Shown piece by piece: positions 1 to 7,779 of a DNA stretch of 64,000 bases. Within the stretch, counting starts at the first letter, position 1; every line of letters starts with the position of its first letter. Source of the DNA: CAYJBH01 sp964368815 (lineage in GTDB: Bacteria > Bacillota > Clostridia > Oscillospirales > Ruminococcaceae); assembly GCA_964368815.1 (NCBI GenBank), contig CAYJDA010000001.1, forward strand, positions 218,575 through 282,574, read 5' to 3'. The translations under genes were made by a program, and so were the position numbers. The notes beneath the pieces were generated by a model. That model was not told where the DNA came from. It searched no databases and saw only the letters and a program-made list of their open reading frames with translations.

Positions 1-10
1 AGAAGTTAAA

Positions 11-283
11 ATGACAAAGGTAGAGTTAGCTGCATGCGTAGCAGAAAAAACAGGTTTAACAAAAAAAGATGCTGAGAAAGCAACTAATGCTGTAATCGAA
101 GCTGTTACAGAAGCTCTTACAAAGGGTGATAAGGTTTCTTTAGTAGGATTTGGTACTTTTGAAGTACGCGACCGTCCTGCACGTACAGGTCTAAACCCAC
201 GCACAAAGGAAAAAATTCAAATCGCTGCAACAAAAGCTCCAGCTTTTAAAGCAGGTAAAGCACTTAAAGACGCTGTAAAATAA
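11..283 (+). CDS. hup: HU family DNA-binding protein
   Basis: Histone-like nucleoid protein of 90 residues, the usual length for HU. It acts as a dimer that bends and compacts DNA. The sequence begins MTKVELAACVAEKTGLTKKD. It carries the family core GFGTFEVRDRPARTGLNPRT at about residues 46-65, which forms the beta arm that enters the DNA minor groove, with the conserved Arg and Pro at its tip. The ribosome binding site lies at the window edge and is only partly visible. In many Firmicutes HU precedes the S4-domain gene found next here. Family assignment is secure; whether it is the only HU in the genome cannot be seen. Confidence 0.97.
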   Translation: MTKVELAACVAEKTGLTKKDAEKATNAVIEAVTEALTKGDKVSLVGFGTFEVRDRPARTGLNPRTKEKIQIAATKAPAFKAGKALKDAVK

Positions 284-295
284 TCATGTTCTGTT

Positions 296-338
296 GTTTA
301 AGGACTTTTCCGTTTAATATAAGGTAAAGTCCTTAAAC
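296..338 (+). terminator. Hairpin between hup and the S4-domain gene
   Basis: A perfect 13-bp inverted repeat (296-308 and 326-338, core TTTAAGGACTTT) with a 17-nt loop lies in the 90-bp gap after hup. No T-run follows, so it may be an mRNA 3'-end stabiliser or a partial attenuator rather than a strong terminator. Confidence 0.5.
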
Positions 339-373
339 TATGATTTATCATTGTAACAAAGGAATAATCAATA

Positions 374-637
374 ATGCGCATTGACAAGTATCTTAAAATA
401 ACTAGGTTGATTAAGCGCCGTAGCGTTGCAAATGAGGTTGCGGATGTCGGACGAATTTCGGTTAATAATAGAGTTGTTAAGGCCGGCTATCAAGTTAAGG
501 TGGATGACATTATTGAAATTATTTTTGGGAATCGCAAAATCACGGTTAGGGTCGACAGAGTTGAAGACAATGTACGCAAAGATGCCGCAAGAGAAATGTA
601 CACAATTTTAGACGAGGAATATGTTTCTCGGGATTAG
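374..637 (+). CDS. rqcP: RNA-binding S4 domain protein (RqcP/YabO, Hsp15 family)
   Basis: An 87-residue protein that is essentially a single S4 RNA-binding domain. It starts MRIDKYLKITRLIKRRSVAN and continues with GRISVNNRVVKAGYQVKVDD, the classic S4 fold signature. In Bacillus subtilis the homologue RqcP works with RqcH in ribosome-associated quality control, binding 50S subunits and promoting alanine tailing of stalled chains. The length and the position next to hup match the usual Firmicutes arrangement. The start is the ATG at 374, preceded by AAAGGA. Assignment to RqcP rather than another small S4 protein rests on size and sequence style. Confidence 0.85.
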   Translation: MRIDKYLKITRLIKRRSVANEVADVGRISVNNRVVKAGYQVKVDDIIEIIFGNRKITVRVDRVEDNVRKDAAREMYTILDEEYVSRD

Positions 638-659
638 TAGTTTCTGCAATAATATGCAC

Positions 660-736
<77 letters not shown>

Positions 737-776
737 ATTCGCTGTGAGCTTTACTAAGTTCACAGCGGATTTTTAT
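737..776 (+). terminator. Rho-independent terminator after tRNA-Arg
   Basis: Stem CGCTGTGA (740-747) and TCACAGCG (760-767), followed by GATTTTTATT. It lies directly after the tRNA CCA end. Confidence 0.85.
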
Positions 777-794
777 TGTAGCAAAAAATCACTG

Positions 795-828
795 GTCGCG
801 GACTTAATTTTAGTTCGTGGCATTTTTA
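795..828 (+). terminator. Second, GU-rich terminator-like hairpin
   Basis: GTCGCGGACT (795-804) pairs with AGTTCGTGGC (812-821) using several G-U pairs, followed by ATTTTTATTT. It may be a back-up terminator between the tRNA and the next gene. Confidence 0.5.
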
Positions 829-872
829 TTTGAAAAATCATCGCTCCACACATTTATGAGAAAGGATTTAAC

Positions 873-1223
873 ATGAATATTGATAACAATTTTTGGGCTG
901 CAATTGATGAATTGGTAACATCTTCACAAATTGTAATCGATAGACCTAAAGGTACGCCTCACCCAAGATACCCAGATTTTATTTATCCGGTTGACTATGG
1001 TTATCTTAGCGATACATTTTCCATGGATGGTAGTGGCATTGATATTTGGATAGGTTCTGATGAATCCATTGGTGTGGATGCGATTATATGTGTTGTAGAT
1101 TTAGTTAAAAGAGATTCTGAAAATAAAATATTAATTAACTGCACAGAAGAAGAAACACAAATAATACACCAAATTCATAATGATACTGAATTTATGAAAG
1201 GCATACTTATAAAGAGATTGTAA
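873..1223 (+). CDS. Short, degenerate inorganic pyrophosphatase-like protein
   Basis: A 116-residue protein that aligns by eye with family I pyrophosphatases (compare the complete ppa at 10633). The stretch PRYPDFIYPVDYGYLSDT matches the HYPANYGLIPRTYADD region of that enzyme. The family motif with several metal-binding aspartates (DDDDPLDVV in the intact copy) is reduced to SGIDIWIG, so most of the metal ligands are missing. It is also about 60 residues shorter than ppa. Hydrolysis of pyrophosphate therefore looks unlikely or altered. The ATG at 873 follows AGAAAGGA at good spacing. It could be a non-catalytic paralogue; function is unknown. Confidence 0.7.
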   Translation: MNIDNNFWAAIDELVTSSQIVIDRPKGTPHPRYPDFIYPVDYGYLSDTFSMDGSGIDIWIGSDESIGVDAIICVVDLVKRDSENKILINCTEEETQIIHQIHNDTEFMKGILIKRL

Positions 1224-1330
1224 GTACCACATTATCTAAACTTTTGAAATGCAACTATGCAATAGTTCGGCTTTTGTTAAAACATACAAATTCATTTAGG
1301 AAAAATGTAAAACTTTTAGATGTTATTTGT

Positions 1331-1359
1331 TTGACCAATCACAATTTTTTTGGTATAAT
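1331..1359 (+). promoter_or_regulatory. Sigma-A promoter for the NSS transporter
   Basis: TTGACC (1331-1336), a 17-bp spacer and TATAAT (1354-1359), about 46 bp upstream of the ATG at 1406. Confidence 0.8.
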
Positions 1360-1405
1360 GTTAATATTCATTGTATTAAATAGTCGATTTTAACAGAGGT
1401 GTTTT

Positions 1406-2761
1406 ATGAAAAAGCGGGAACAATGGGCTAGTAATTTCGGGTTTATTCTTGCAGCGGCAGGCTCTGCAGTAGGGCTCGGAAACATCTGGAAATTTCCTGG
1501 CAAGGTTGCTGAAAATGGTGGCGGTGCATTTATCGTCATTTACCTACTTATTATTGCATTGGTAGGATTTACAGTTATGCTTGCCGAGCTTACACTTGGC
1601 AGACATTCTCAAAAAAACATTGCCGCCGCATTTAGAGATATAAACAAGCGCTTTACATTTGTTGGAAAGTTGGGTGTTCTAACCGCATTTATTATCGCTT
1701 CCTACTACTGTGTAGTTGGCGGATGGGTCATGAGATATATTTTTGAATATATTACAGGAGCTGCTTTTGATGGTGGATATGAGGGTTATTTTATTTCACT
1801 CATCAGTTCAGGATTCGCCCCAATAATATGGCAGCTAATCTTTTTGGTGCTTTCTTTACTTGTTATTATACGAGGAGTATCCGGTGGAATTGAGAAGGTA
1901 ACTAAATTTTTAATGCCACTCCTATTAGTAATATTGGTAGTGATTACAATTCGCTCCTTAACGTTGGAAGGCGCCGGTGAAGGTCTTGCATTTATGTTGC
2001 GCTTCGACCTTTCGTCCTTTACCATGCAATCGGTTGTTGTTGCAATGGGTCAGGCTTTTTTCTCGTTATCGCTTGGCATGAGTATAATGATTACGTATGG
2101 CTCCTATCTGTCTAAGGAGGATAATCTTGCAAAGAGTACCGCCTCTATCTGTGCAATAGATACATTGGTTGCACTCCTGGCTGCCTTTGCAATCATTCCA
2201 GCTGTTACCGCTACCGGCACTGATATGGGTAAGGGAGCAGGTTTTGCTTTCATAGCGCTTCCTGCCGTTTTTGCTGAAATGCCGTTCGGCCTGTTCTTTG
2301 GTCTACTTTTCTTTATATTATTGTTTTTTGCAGCCTTTACAAGTGCTATTTCAATTATCGAGGGAACGGTTGCCTATGCTTCTGAAGAGTATAAAATCAG
2401 TAGAATTAAAGCGACTATAATTATAGGTGCTTTAGCCTTTATTGTTGGTATCGGTTATTCCCTCTCGCAGGGCGCAGTTTCTCTTAACATTCCATGGTTT
2501 ACCGGAGAAGGAAGTATATCTTTGGGTAATCTAATGGAATGGTTTACGGATAACCTCGCACTACCGCTCGGCGCTTTATTAACCTCAATATTTGTAGGTT
2601 ATGTTTGGAAACCGGAAAATGCCATTGCTGAAATCGAGCAGGGAGGAAAGTTCAAATTTGCTCTAAAAGGATTTTTCACAATATCTATCAAATATATCTG
2701 CCCCATCGTTCTTGCAGTTATACTTTTCTACACTTTAGTACTTGGCGTCGGATTAAGCTAA
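1406..2761 (+). CDS. Sodium-dependent transporter, NSS/SNF family
   Basis: A 451-residue integral membrane symporter of the neurotransmitter:sodium symporter family (LeuT fold). These proteins use the sodium gradient to import amino acids or related compounds. The unwound TM1 signature is clear near the N-terminus: FILAAAGSAVGLGNIWKFPG (about residues 12-31), followed by ENGGGAFIV. Hydrophobic segments continue to the C-terminus. The length matches short bacterial members such as MhsT (11 TM) better than 12-TM LeuT. RBS AGAGGTG precedes the ATG, with a strong promoter upstream. The substrate cannot be read from sequence. The DM13 lipoprotein follows after 40 bp and may be co-transcribed. Confidence 0.93.
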   Translation: MKKREQWASNFGFILAAAGSAVGLGNIWKFPGKVAENGGGAFIVIYLLIIALVGFTVMLAELTLGRHSQKNIAAAFRDINKRFTFVGKLGVLTAFIIASYYCVVGGWVMRYIFEYITGAAFDGGYEGYFISLISSGFAPIIWQLIFLVLSLLVIIRGVSGGIEKVTKFLMPLLLVILVVITIRSLTLEGAGEGLAFMLRFDLSSFTMQSVVVAMGQAFFSLSLGMSIMITYGSYLSKEDNLAKSTASICAIDTLVALLAAFAIIPAVTATGTDMGKGAGFAFIALPAVFAEMPFGLFFGLLFFILLFFAAFTSAISIIEGTVAYASEEYKISRIKATIIIGALAFIVGIGYSLSQGAVSLNIPWFTGEGSISLGNLMEWFTDNLALPLGALLTSIFVGYVWKPENAIAEIEQGGKFKFALKGFFTISIKYICPIVLAVILFYTLVLGVGLS

Positions 2762-2801
2762 CTGGGTATTTGTTTACAAGGTTAAGGAGCAACTTAATTT
2801 T

Positions 2802-3308
2802 ATGAAAAAAGTTATTTTTATTTTGTTGGCGTTCGTATATCTTACCTCATGCTCCAATAAATCTTTATCACACAGCGAAACCTCTGTGTCATCAATTGTA
2901 ACATCCTCCTCCAAAGCTGAAGCCTCTTCCATTGCATCTGTGCCCAATTCCTCTGCTAGTGGTTCTTCAATTGCCATCGATGAAGTGTTTGTTGTTAGCA
3001 CCGCTGTTATTGAGAATGGTGAGCACGCCTCCTCTGCTACAATTAATATTTACAGCGATAACACCGTCGAGGTACTAAATTTTAACTATGATGGTAGGGC
3101 TCCCGATGTTTATATAGCTGTTGGGATTAAATCAGAAGACGGCTCGTTTGAAAGGGTAGCATTAATAAGCAATAAAATTGAGGGTGTGCAACAGGATGCA
3201 ACCCTCAACCTAACGTTAAATAATGTAGGTGATTTTAATGCTGTTTCTATCTACTGTGAACAATATTCCGATGATTTTGGTTCCAGCTTATTAAACGATG
3301 TATTATAA
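2802..3308 (+). CDS. Lipoprotein with a DM13-like domain
   Basis: A 168-residue secreted lipoprotein. The signal peptide ends in the lipobox LTSC (Cys17), and a Ser-rich linker follows to about residue 62. The C-terminal part (about 65-168) resembles the DM13 domain. It has the pattern VEVLNFNYDGRAPDVYIAVG, then a central strand region, then VSIYCEQYSDDFGSSLL with the conserved Cys near the end. DM13 domains are thought to act in extracytoplasmic redox or electron transfer. RBS AAGGAGC lies upstream. The gene faces the zinc operon and overlaps the last codons of its distal lipoprotein gene by 6 bp. The domain call is by eye. Confidence 0.7.
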   Translation: MKKVIFILLAFVYLTSCSNKSLSHSETSVSSIVTSSSKAEASSIASVPNSSASGSSIAIDEVFVVSTAVIENGEHASSATINIYSDNTVEVLNFNYDGRAPDVYIAVGIKSEDGSFERVALISNKIEGVQQDATLNLTLNNVGDFNAVSIYCEQYSDDFGSSLLNDVL

Positions 3309-3713
3309 CAACTCATCTGTCGTGATTCGATAATACTGATTTTCTCCCTCATCGTAAATGTCGAAAACCCCAATCATAGATATCTCTGCACCCTGCTCAG
3401 GCATTTCTTCATCCGTTTTACTAACGAACTCTATTCCCTGTGGACAACATCCGGTAGCATCGTTAATAATCACAAAGTTGTAGGTGGTGTCGGTACTTTC
3501 ATAGTACTCTGAGTAAAATGTTCCCACTACCTTAATACTCATTCCGGCATAATTTGACGGGTTCATCATCATATCATATACCTGAGAGTATACCATAGTA
3601 CTGCTCATTTCAGTTAAATCAATATCGGCTATTTTTTCGGTGTCCGTCTGTGTGCTACAGGCGGACATTGTTATAACTATGGCTATCATTAAGATTATTA
3701 TTTTGTTTTTCAT
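3303..3713 (-). CDS. Small lipoprotein with a CC motif, last gene of the zinc operon
   Basis: A 136-residue lipoprotein: the signal peptide ends in the lipobox MSAC (Cys19). The mature part contains SIKVVGTFYSEYY, then INDATGCCPQGIEF, then a closing beta-rich segment, suggesting an OB-like fold. The CC motif after a beta strand resembles the C-terminal domain of the YcgQ/DUF1980 family, which is associated with zinc or metal handling. That link is by pattern only. It begins 1 bp after znuB with its own AAGGTG site, so it is co-transcribed with the zinc ABC transporter. It may pass zinc to the importer or sense it at the cell surface. Confidence 0.75.
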   Translation of the reverse strand: MKNKIIILMIAIVITMSACSTQTDTEKIADIDLTEMSSTMVYSQVYDMMMNPSNYAGMSIKVVGTFYSEYYESTDTTYNFVIINDATGCCPQGIEFVSKTDEEMPEQGAEISMIGVFDIYDEGENQYYRITTDELL

Positions 3714-3714
3714 G

Positions 3715-4560
3715 CTACACCTTTAACACACGCTTAGTAAAACAGGCTATTCCAAAAACTGCAATATTAGCAACAACGATTGTGGACCCTACCGGTGTTC
3801 CCGCCAAAATAGAAATAAGTATTCCGAAAACGGCACAAAAAACCGATATTACAGATGATGATAAAATAACAGCCTTAAAACTTCCAAATATACGCATAGA
3901 GGATAGGGCGGGGAAAACTACAAGTGCCGAAATCAACAGTGAACCCACAAGGTTCATTGCTATTACAATAACTGCAGCGATGGTAAGTGCAAGAATAAAG
4001 TTATACCTTTTCACCTTAAGGCCTGTAGCCTTTGCAAAGGGCTCATCAAAGGTTATGCTAAATATTTTATTATAATAGATAATAAATATTCCAATAACTA
4101 ACATTGACAGTACTGCACATATAACAACATCCACCATAGTAAGTGTTAAAATCGATGTTGAACCAAACAAGGTAGTACAAACGTCGCCGGCAAGGTTGGT
4201 GGATACCGGAAATATATTTAATAAAAGGTATCCAACCGCAAGCGACCCAACCGACATCATTGCAATTGCCGCATCTCCATTAATTTTCGTATTTTGACCT
4301 ATATGCAACAGAAGAATTGCACAGAGTGCAGTTATCGGGAACACCAAAAAATTAACATTTGCAACCCTTAATATTGAGGCAATAGCTATTGCTCCAAACG
4401 CAATATGAGACAGTCCGTCACCTATGTATGAAAATCTTTTAAGCACCAAGGTAGCACCCAACAACGATGAACACAACGCTATCAGAACCCCTACTATGAA
4501 TGCATATATAACAAATTCATAGGAAAAGTATAACGCAAGATCATTAATTAATTTATTCAT
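3715..4560 (-). CDS. znuB: Zinc ABC transporter permease ZnuB
   Basis: ABC-3 family membrane permease of about 281 residues with eight or nine hydrophobic segments. The family pattern is visible in SSLLGATLVLKRFSYIGDGL near the N-terminus, followed by SHIAFGAIAI. It forms the channel of the zinc importer with ZnuC and ZnuA. The start is taken as the ATG at 4560, whose codon overlaps the end of znuC and is preceded by GATGGTG. An in-frame ATG at 4572 is possible but has no ribosome binding site. Manganese or iron specificity cannot be excluded from the permease alone; the His-rich ZnuA and the Fur-type regulator favour zinc. Confidence 0.9.
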   Translation of the reverse strand: MNKLINDLALYFSYEFVIYAFIVGVLIALCSSLLGATLVLKRFSYIGDGLSHIAFGAIAIASILRVANVNFLVFPITALCAILLLHIGQNTKINGDAAIAMMSVGSLAVGYLLLNIFPVSTNLAGDVCTTLFGSTSILTLTMVDVVICAVLSMLVIGIFIIYYNKIFSITFDEPFAKATGLKVKRYNFILALTIAAVIVIAMNLVGSLLISALVVFPALSSMRIFGSFKAVILSSSVISVFCAVFGILISILAGTPVGSTIVVANIAVFGIACFTKRVLKV

Positions 4561-5239
4561 CAACAGCACCATCTAAAGTTTTTAAATAAATATCTTTTCT
4601 CATAAATGTGGTCGTTTCATCCATACTTAAAATATGGTTTGCATAGGGTAGAGCATTTTCAAGTTCGTGCGTTATCATAATAATACTTGTTCCGTCTTTA
4701 TTAAGTTTACTAATTATCTCATATAGCTCACGGCATGCATCGGTATCCAGCCCGGCCATCGGCTCATCCAGAAGTAAAACACTATTAGTTGCACACAAAG
4801 CCCTTACCAACAACACCCTTTGCTGCTGACCGCCTGACAGTTTGCTATAACTTTTGTTTTTTAGATTTTCAATTCCTATCTTTTGCAGCAACTTAAGCGC
4901 TTTTTCCTTTTCTTGTTTATTGTAGTAGCATCTCATTCCATGTTTATTAATGCATCCTGATAGCACTACTTCCCACACCGAGGCAGGAAAATCTTTTTGT
5001 ATCTGGGTTTGCTGTGGAAGATATCCTATATCTGTTGAATTTAAATTATCTTTAAATTCAATTTTACCGGATATGGGTGGTAAAAGCCCTAACATTGTTT
5101 TAACAAGTGTGCTTTTACCGGCTCCGTTTTTGCCTACTATGCAAATATAATCTCCGGAATTAACTTCAAAGTTCACATCAGACTGCACAACATTTCCGTC
5201 ATATCCTATTAATAGATTTTCGCAAACAAGTTGTTTCAT
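4553..5239 (-). CDS. znuC: Zinc ABC transporter ATP-binding protein ZnuC
   Basis: A 228-residue ABC ATPase that powers metal import. Walker A is GKNGAGKST (residues 36-44), the signature is LSGGQ (134-138), Walker B is VLLLDEP (154-160) and the switch histidine is in MITHE. The Q-loop lies in YLPQQ (about 73-77). Length and order match ZnuC/MntB-type ATPases. It overlaps znuB at its 3' end and sits 11 bp downstream of znuA, so the three are translationally linked. It acts on the cytoplasmic face of ZnuB. Confidence 0.94.
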   Translation of the reverse strand: MKQLVCENLLIGYDGNVVQSDVNFEVNSGDYICIVGKNGAGKSTLVKTMLGLLPPISGKIEFKDNLNSTDIGYLPQQTQIQKDFPASVWEVVLSGCINKHGMRCYYNKQEKEKALKLLQKIGIENLKNKSYSKLSGGQQQRVLLVRALCATNSVLLLDEPMAGLDTDACRELYEIISKLNKDGTSIIMITHELENALPYANHILSMDETTTFMRKDIYLKTLDGAVDE

Positions 5240-5250
5240 TAATAACTATC

Positions 5251-6421
5251 CTAACTCAATGCTTTTTTTAATACTTCAAGATTATCGCCCATAACCGAAA
5301 GATAGGTTACTCCTGCCTCAATATCATCCGCTGTTACCGACTGCATCGAATTTAAAACCAAAATTTCAGCACTATTATTTTCACTTGAAGAAATAACTGT
5401 TTTTGCTATACTATCGTTTGCGGCATCAATTATTAATACATTGCTTAATGATAGCTCATCTACTTTTTGAGATAAAAAAGTAATTGTTTCAAAGCTTGCT
5501 TCGGTTTCTGCCGAACAACCCGGAAATGCCGCATAGTATGAAATATCATAGTCATCAACTAAATATCTAAACGGAAACCTATCTGCAAACAACAACGTAT
5601 CGCGAGTCATCGAACCCAACGCTTCTTCATATTCATCATCCAGAGCTATGAGCTCTGCGATATAATTATCAACACTTGCTTCAAACGCTTCTCTATTGTC
5701 GGGATCAATATTAGATAATGTCTCTGCCAAGAGCTCACATATTTCAACTGCGTTATTCAACGAAAGCCAGATATGCTCGTCGGAATGTCCGGTCTCGNNN
5801 NNNNNNNNNNNNNNNNNNNNNNNNNNNNNNNNNNNNNNNNNNNNNNNNNNNNNNNNNNNNNNNNNNNNNNNNNNNNNNNNNNNNNNNNNNNNNNNNNTCG
5901 TGCACATGCTCGTCTTCCTCGTGCACATGCTCGTCCTCCTCGTGCACATGCTCGTCTTCGGTTCCATGGTCGTGGCCACCGGTTGACTGCATGCCTTCCT
6001 TTGTTTCTTCCGCTACAACTATTTCGCTCAATGTGTCCATAAGGCTAACAGATACAATATCAGCATTCATAGCCTGTGAAACCACTTCTTTTACCCATTC
6101 ATCAGAGTCGCCACCATTATAAATAAATAGATCTGCTGTAGAGATGTCCGCAATATCCTCGGTAGTGGGTTGATAGCTGTGTAGGTCAACACCGTTATCA
6201 ATTAACAAAGAGAGTTCTATATTTTCCGAGCTATTTTTAATGATCTCGGTCATCCAATCATATATAGGGAAGGTTGTTACAACTACCGATATTTTTTCGC
6301 TCGTTGGCTGCTGTTGGGATGAGGAATTTTCAGGACTATTGCTTACAGCAGTCTGTGCACAGGATGAAAAAATCATGCTAACTGATATCATAACTACAAT
6401 TAATATTTTTGTTGTTTTCAT
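5251..6421 (-). CDS. znuA: Zinc-binding lipoprotein ZnuA, interrupted by an N gap
   Basis: Cluster A-I metal-binding receptor of the zinc importer. The N-terminus has a lipoprotein signal with Cys21 (lipobox FSSC). DLHSYQPT follows, with the metal-ligand His81. After about residue 145 comes a His/Glu/Asp-rich linker with at least two full copies of a six-residue unit EDEHVH, the typical loop that collects Zn2+. The linker runs into the gap 5798-5897. Beyond it DEHIWLSLNNA and the C-terminal lobe continue to 5251. The two halves read in different frames only because the gap length is arbitrary. The sequenced bases without the gap sum to 1071, a multiple of three. The true number of repeats is unknown. 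Confidence 0.92.
5798..5897. other. Assembly gap of 100 N inside znuA
   Basis: Exactly 100 N, a conventional gap of unknown size. The right flank (from 5898) is an 18-bp tandem repeat encoding EDEHVH, which likely caused the break. Only a trivial 3-bp match exists between the flanks. Confidence 0.97.
5898..5957 (-). repeat. 18-bp tandem repeat coding for a His-rich linker
   Basis: About three copies of an 18-bp unit (plus-strand form TCGTGCACATGCTCGTCT or close variants) stand beside the gap. On the coding strand they give EDEHVH. Copies differ at one or two bases. More copies may be hidden in the gap. Confidence 0.85.
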
Positions 6422-6443
6422 TTACACTTCTCCTTTTAAATAT

Positions 6444-6860
6444 TTATTTTTCTTTTTGAATTTGCGAACAGTTTTCGCACAATCCGTATATAACCGCCTT
6501 GTTAGTATTTACAGAAAAGCCAAAATTTTCTAAAGCCAGTCCTGAAATCATATCACAAGCATATCGGTTTAGATGATGTGTTGTTGTGCATCTATTGCAT
6601 TTTAGATGAATTACTCCACTGCATTCATCCGGATCAATAAACTGATACAGCGTCTCGTTCTTTTTATCGTTCGTGACGCGACATAAAACACCTTCCTTCT
6701 CAAACGCAGCTATATTTCGATACAGAGCACTTCTGCTTATCCCCTCTTTTCCTAAAACCATCTCTATCTGCTTAACACTAAAAGATTCATGAACATTATT
6801 TTTAAAAAAAGAATACAGCTTTTTTCGTTGATTTGTTGAGTATCGGTTAATTCTAACCAC
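6444..6860 (-). CDS. Fur family transcriptional regulator, probably the zinc regulator Zur
   Basis: A 138-residue Fur-family repressor. The N-terminal winged helix includes SVKQIEMVLGKEGISRSALY and RNIAAFEKEGVL. The C-terminal dimerisation and metal domain has two CxxC pairs, CNRC and CENC, which form the structural zinc site. It is the first gene of the operon, 22 bp upstream of znuA, so it most likely represses its own operon when zinc is sufficient. The location points to Zur; PerR or Fur activity is not excluded. The ATG at 6860 is preceded by TAGGAGGTGG, a strong site. Confidence 0.88.
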   Translation of the reverse strand: MVRINRYSTNQRKKLYSFFKNNVHESFSVKQIEMVLGKEGISRSALYRNIAAFEKEGVLCRVTNDKKNETLYQFIDPDECSGVIHLKCNRCTTTHHLNRYACDMISGLALENFGFSVNTNKAVIYGLCENCSQIQKEK

Positions 6861-6901
6861 CTCCTAATAAGAGTATCAATTTGCGATTCAGTTTCAAATT
6901 T

Positions 6902-6930
6902 ATTATATTTCATTAACGTGCTATTGTCAA
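6902..6930 (-). promoter_or_regulatory. Promoter of the zur-znuACB operon
   Basis: On the minus strand TTGACA (6925-6930), a 17-bp spacer and TATAAT (6902-6907). Just downstream an AATTTG/CAAATT inverted repeat (6879-6884 and 6895-6900) could be an operator, but it does not match a known Zur box well. Confidence 0.8.
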
Positions 6931-7131
6931 TAAACAATTGGTAAAATATAATATATTTATGATAGTTTTGGTGAATTCTACAAGAATTTAGCGTAATCAC
7001 ATTTTATATCGTCATTCTATCTATACTAAAACAGCATTATTATACAATAATATTTTTTACTTAAATCAAAAGACTATAACAAGGTGTTTGTAAAGCAACT
7101 TTTTAACAACTCCGTTTAGTTTTCATCCCTC

Positions 7132-7160
7132 TTGCTTTAACGGCTTTATTAACGTATAAT
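7132..7160 (+). promoter_or_regulatory. Sigma-A promoter for the gene at 7197
   Basis: TTGCTT (7132-7137), a 17-bp spacer and TATAAT (7155-7160), 36 bp before the ATG. Confidence 0.75.
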
Positions 7161-7196
7161 AATAAAAAAATTATTTGTGTTTAATGGAGAAAACTA

Positions 7197-7730
7197 ATGA
7201 TTATAAATATGCCAACTGATACAATGTTTAAGCAATGGCGGCATACATTTGAAAAATATAAAGACAGGTTATACCCTAATCGAATAAGCGGTACAGAATT
7301 GTTGAGCTACATAAAAAAACAATATGTTTTAACTGAACTATATGATGAAAATGCATTAAATACAGTTGTTGATAATGTTGTTATGAATGAGACTTATAAA
7401 GAAAAATTACCTTTCAATACTTTGCCTGTTCCCAAAGTTTTTTACCTTGAAAACTCAGGAAATGGCGTAAAATTTTATCGCCCTGAAAATAAAGATAGCA
7501 ATGAAATATGGGGTGGCAATATTACACGTATTTTTATAGGAGTTGATGTTATCACCGGTTTTTTCACGGTTGAGGGCAGTACAATGCTGTATGATGAATT
7601 AAATGCAATTAGAGGTTTAGACGAAAAGGATTTACAAAATTATGTAGTTGTTGCAGAGTATATAAATGCGTTAAAAAAATTCAACATGTTAGATAAAGTA
7701 GTAACCAAAAGAAACGAGGATACTATATAA
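7197..7730 (+). CDS. Unrecognised 177-residue cytoplasmic protein
   Basis: I do not recognise a family. The protein has no signal peptide or membrane segment. It has a helical N-terminal half (FKQWRHTFEKYKDRLYPNRI and following) and a more beta-rich middle (YLENSGNGVKFYRPENKDSN, then a strand region around ITRIFIGVDVITGFFTVEG). It looks like a genuine gene: there is a strong promoter, a GGAG site before the ATG and a perfect terminator straight after the stop codon. It is therefore transcribed alone. No neighbour suggests a role. Confidence 0.8.
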   Translation: MIINMPTDTMFKQWRHTFEKYKDRLYPNRISGTELLSYIKKQYVLTELYDENALNTVVDNVVMNETYKEKLPFNTLPVPKVFYLENSGNGVKFYRPENKDSNEIWGGNITRIFIGVDVITGFFTVEGSTMLYDELNAIRGLDEKDLQNYVVVAEYINALKKFNMLDKVVTKRNEDTI

Positions 7731-7770
7731 AGAAAGAAGCTGCCATATTGGCAGCTTCTTTCTTTACTTT
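7730..7770 (+). terminator. Strong bidirectional terminator
   Basis: A perfect 16-bp stem (7730-7745 and 7749-7764, AAGAAAGAAGCTGCCA) with a 3-nt loop. T-rich on one side and A-rich on the other, it serves the gene at 7197 and the convergent pncB. Confidence 0.92.
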
Positions 7771-7779
7771 GGTGCGTAT

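Larger units (their letters stand above)
6861..7196. other. AT-rich divergent intergenic region
   Basis: It holds the leftward zur promoter (6902-6930) and the rightward promoter for the unknown gene at 7197 (7132-7160). No RNA gene or coding sequence is apparent in the rest. Confidence 0.7.
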
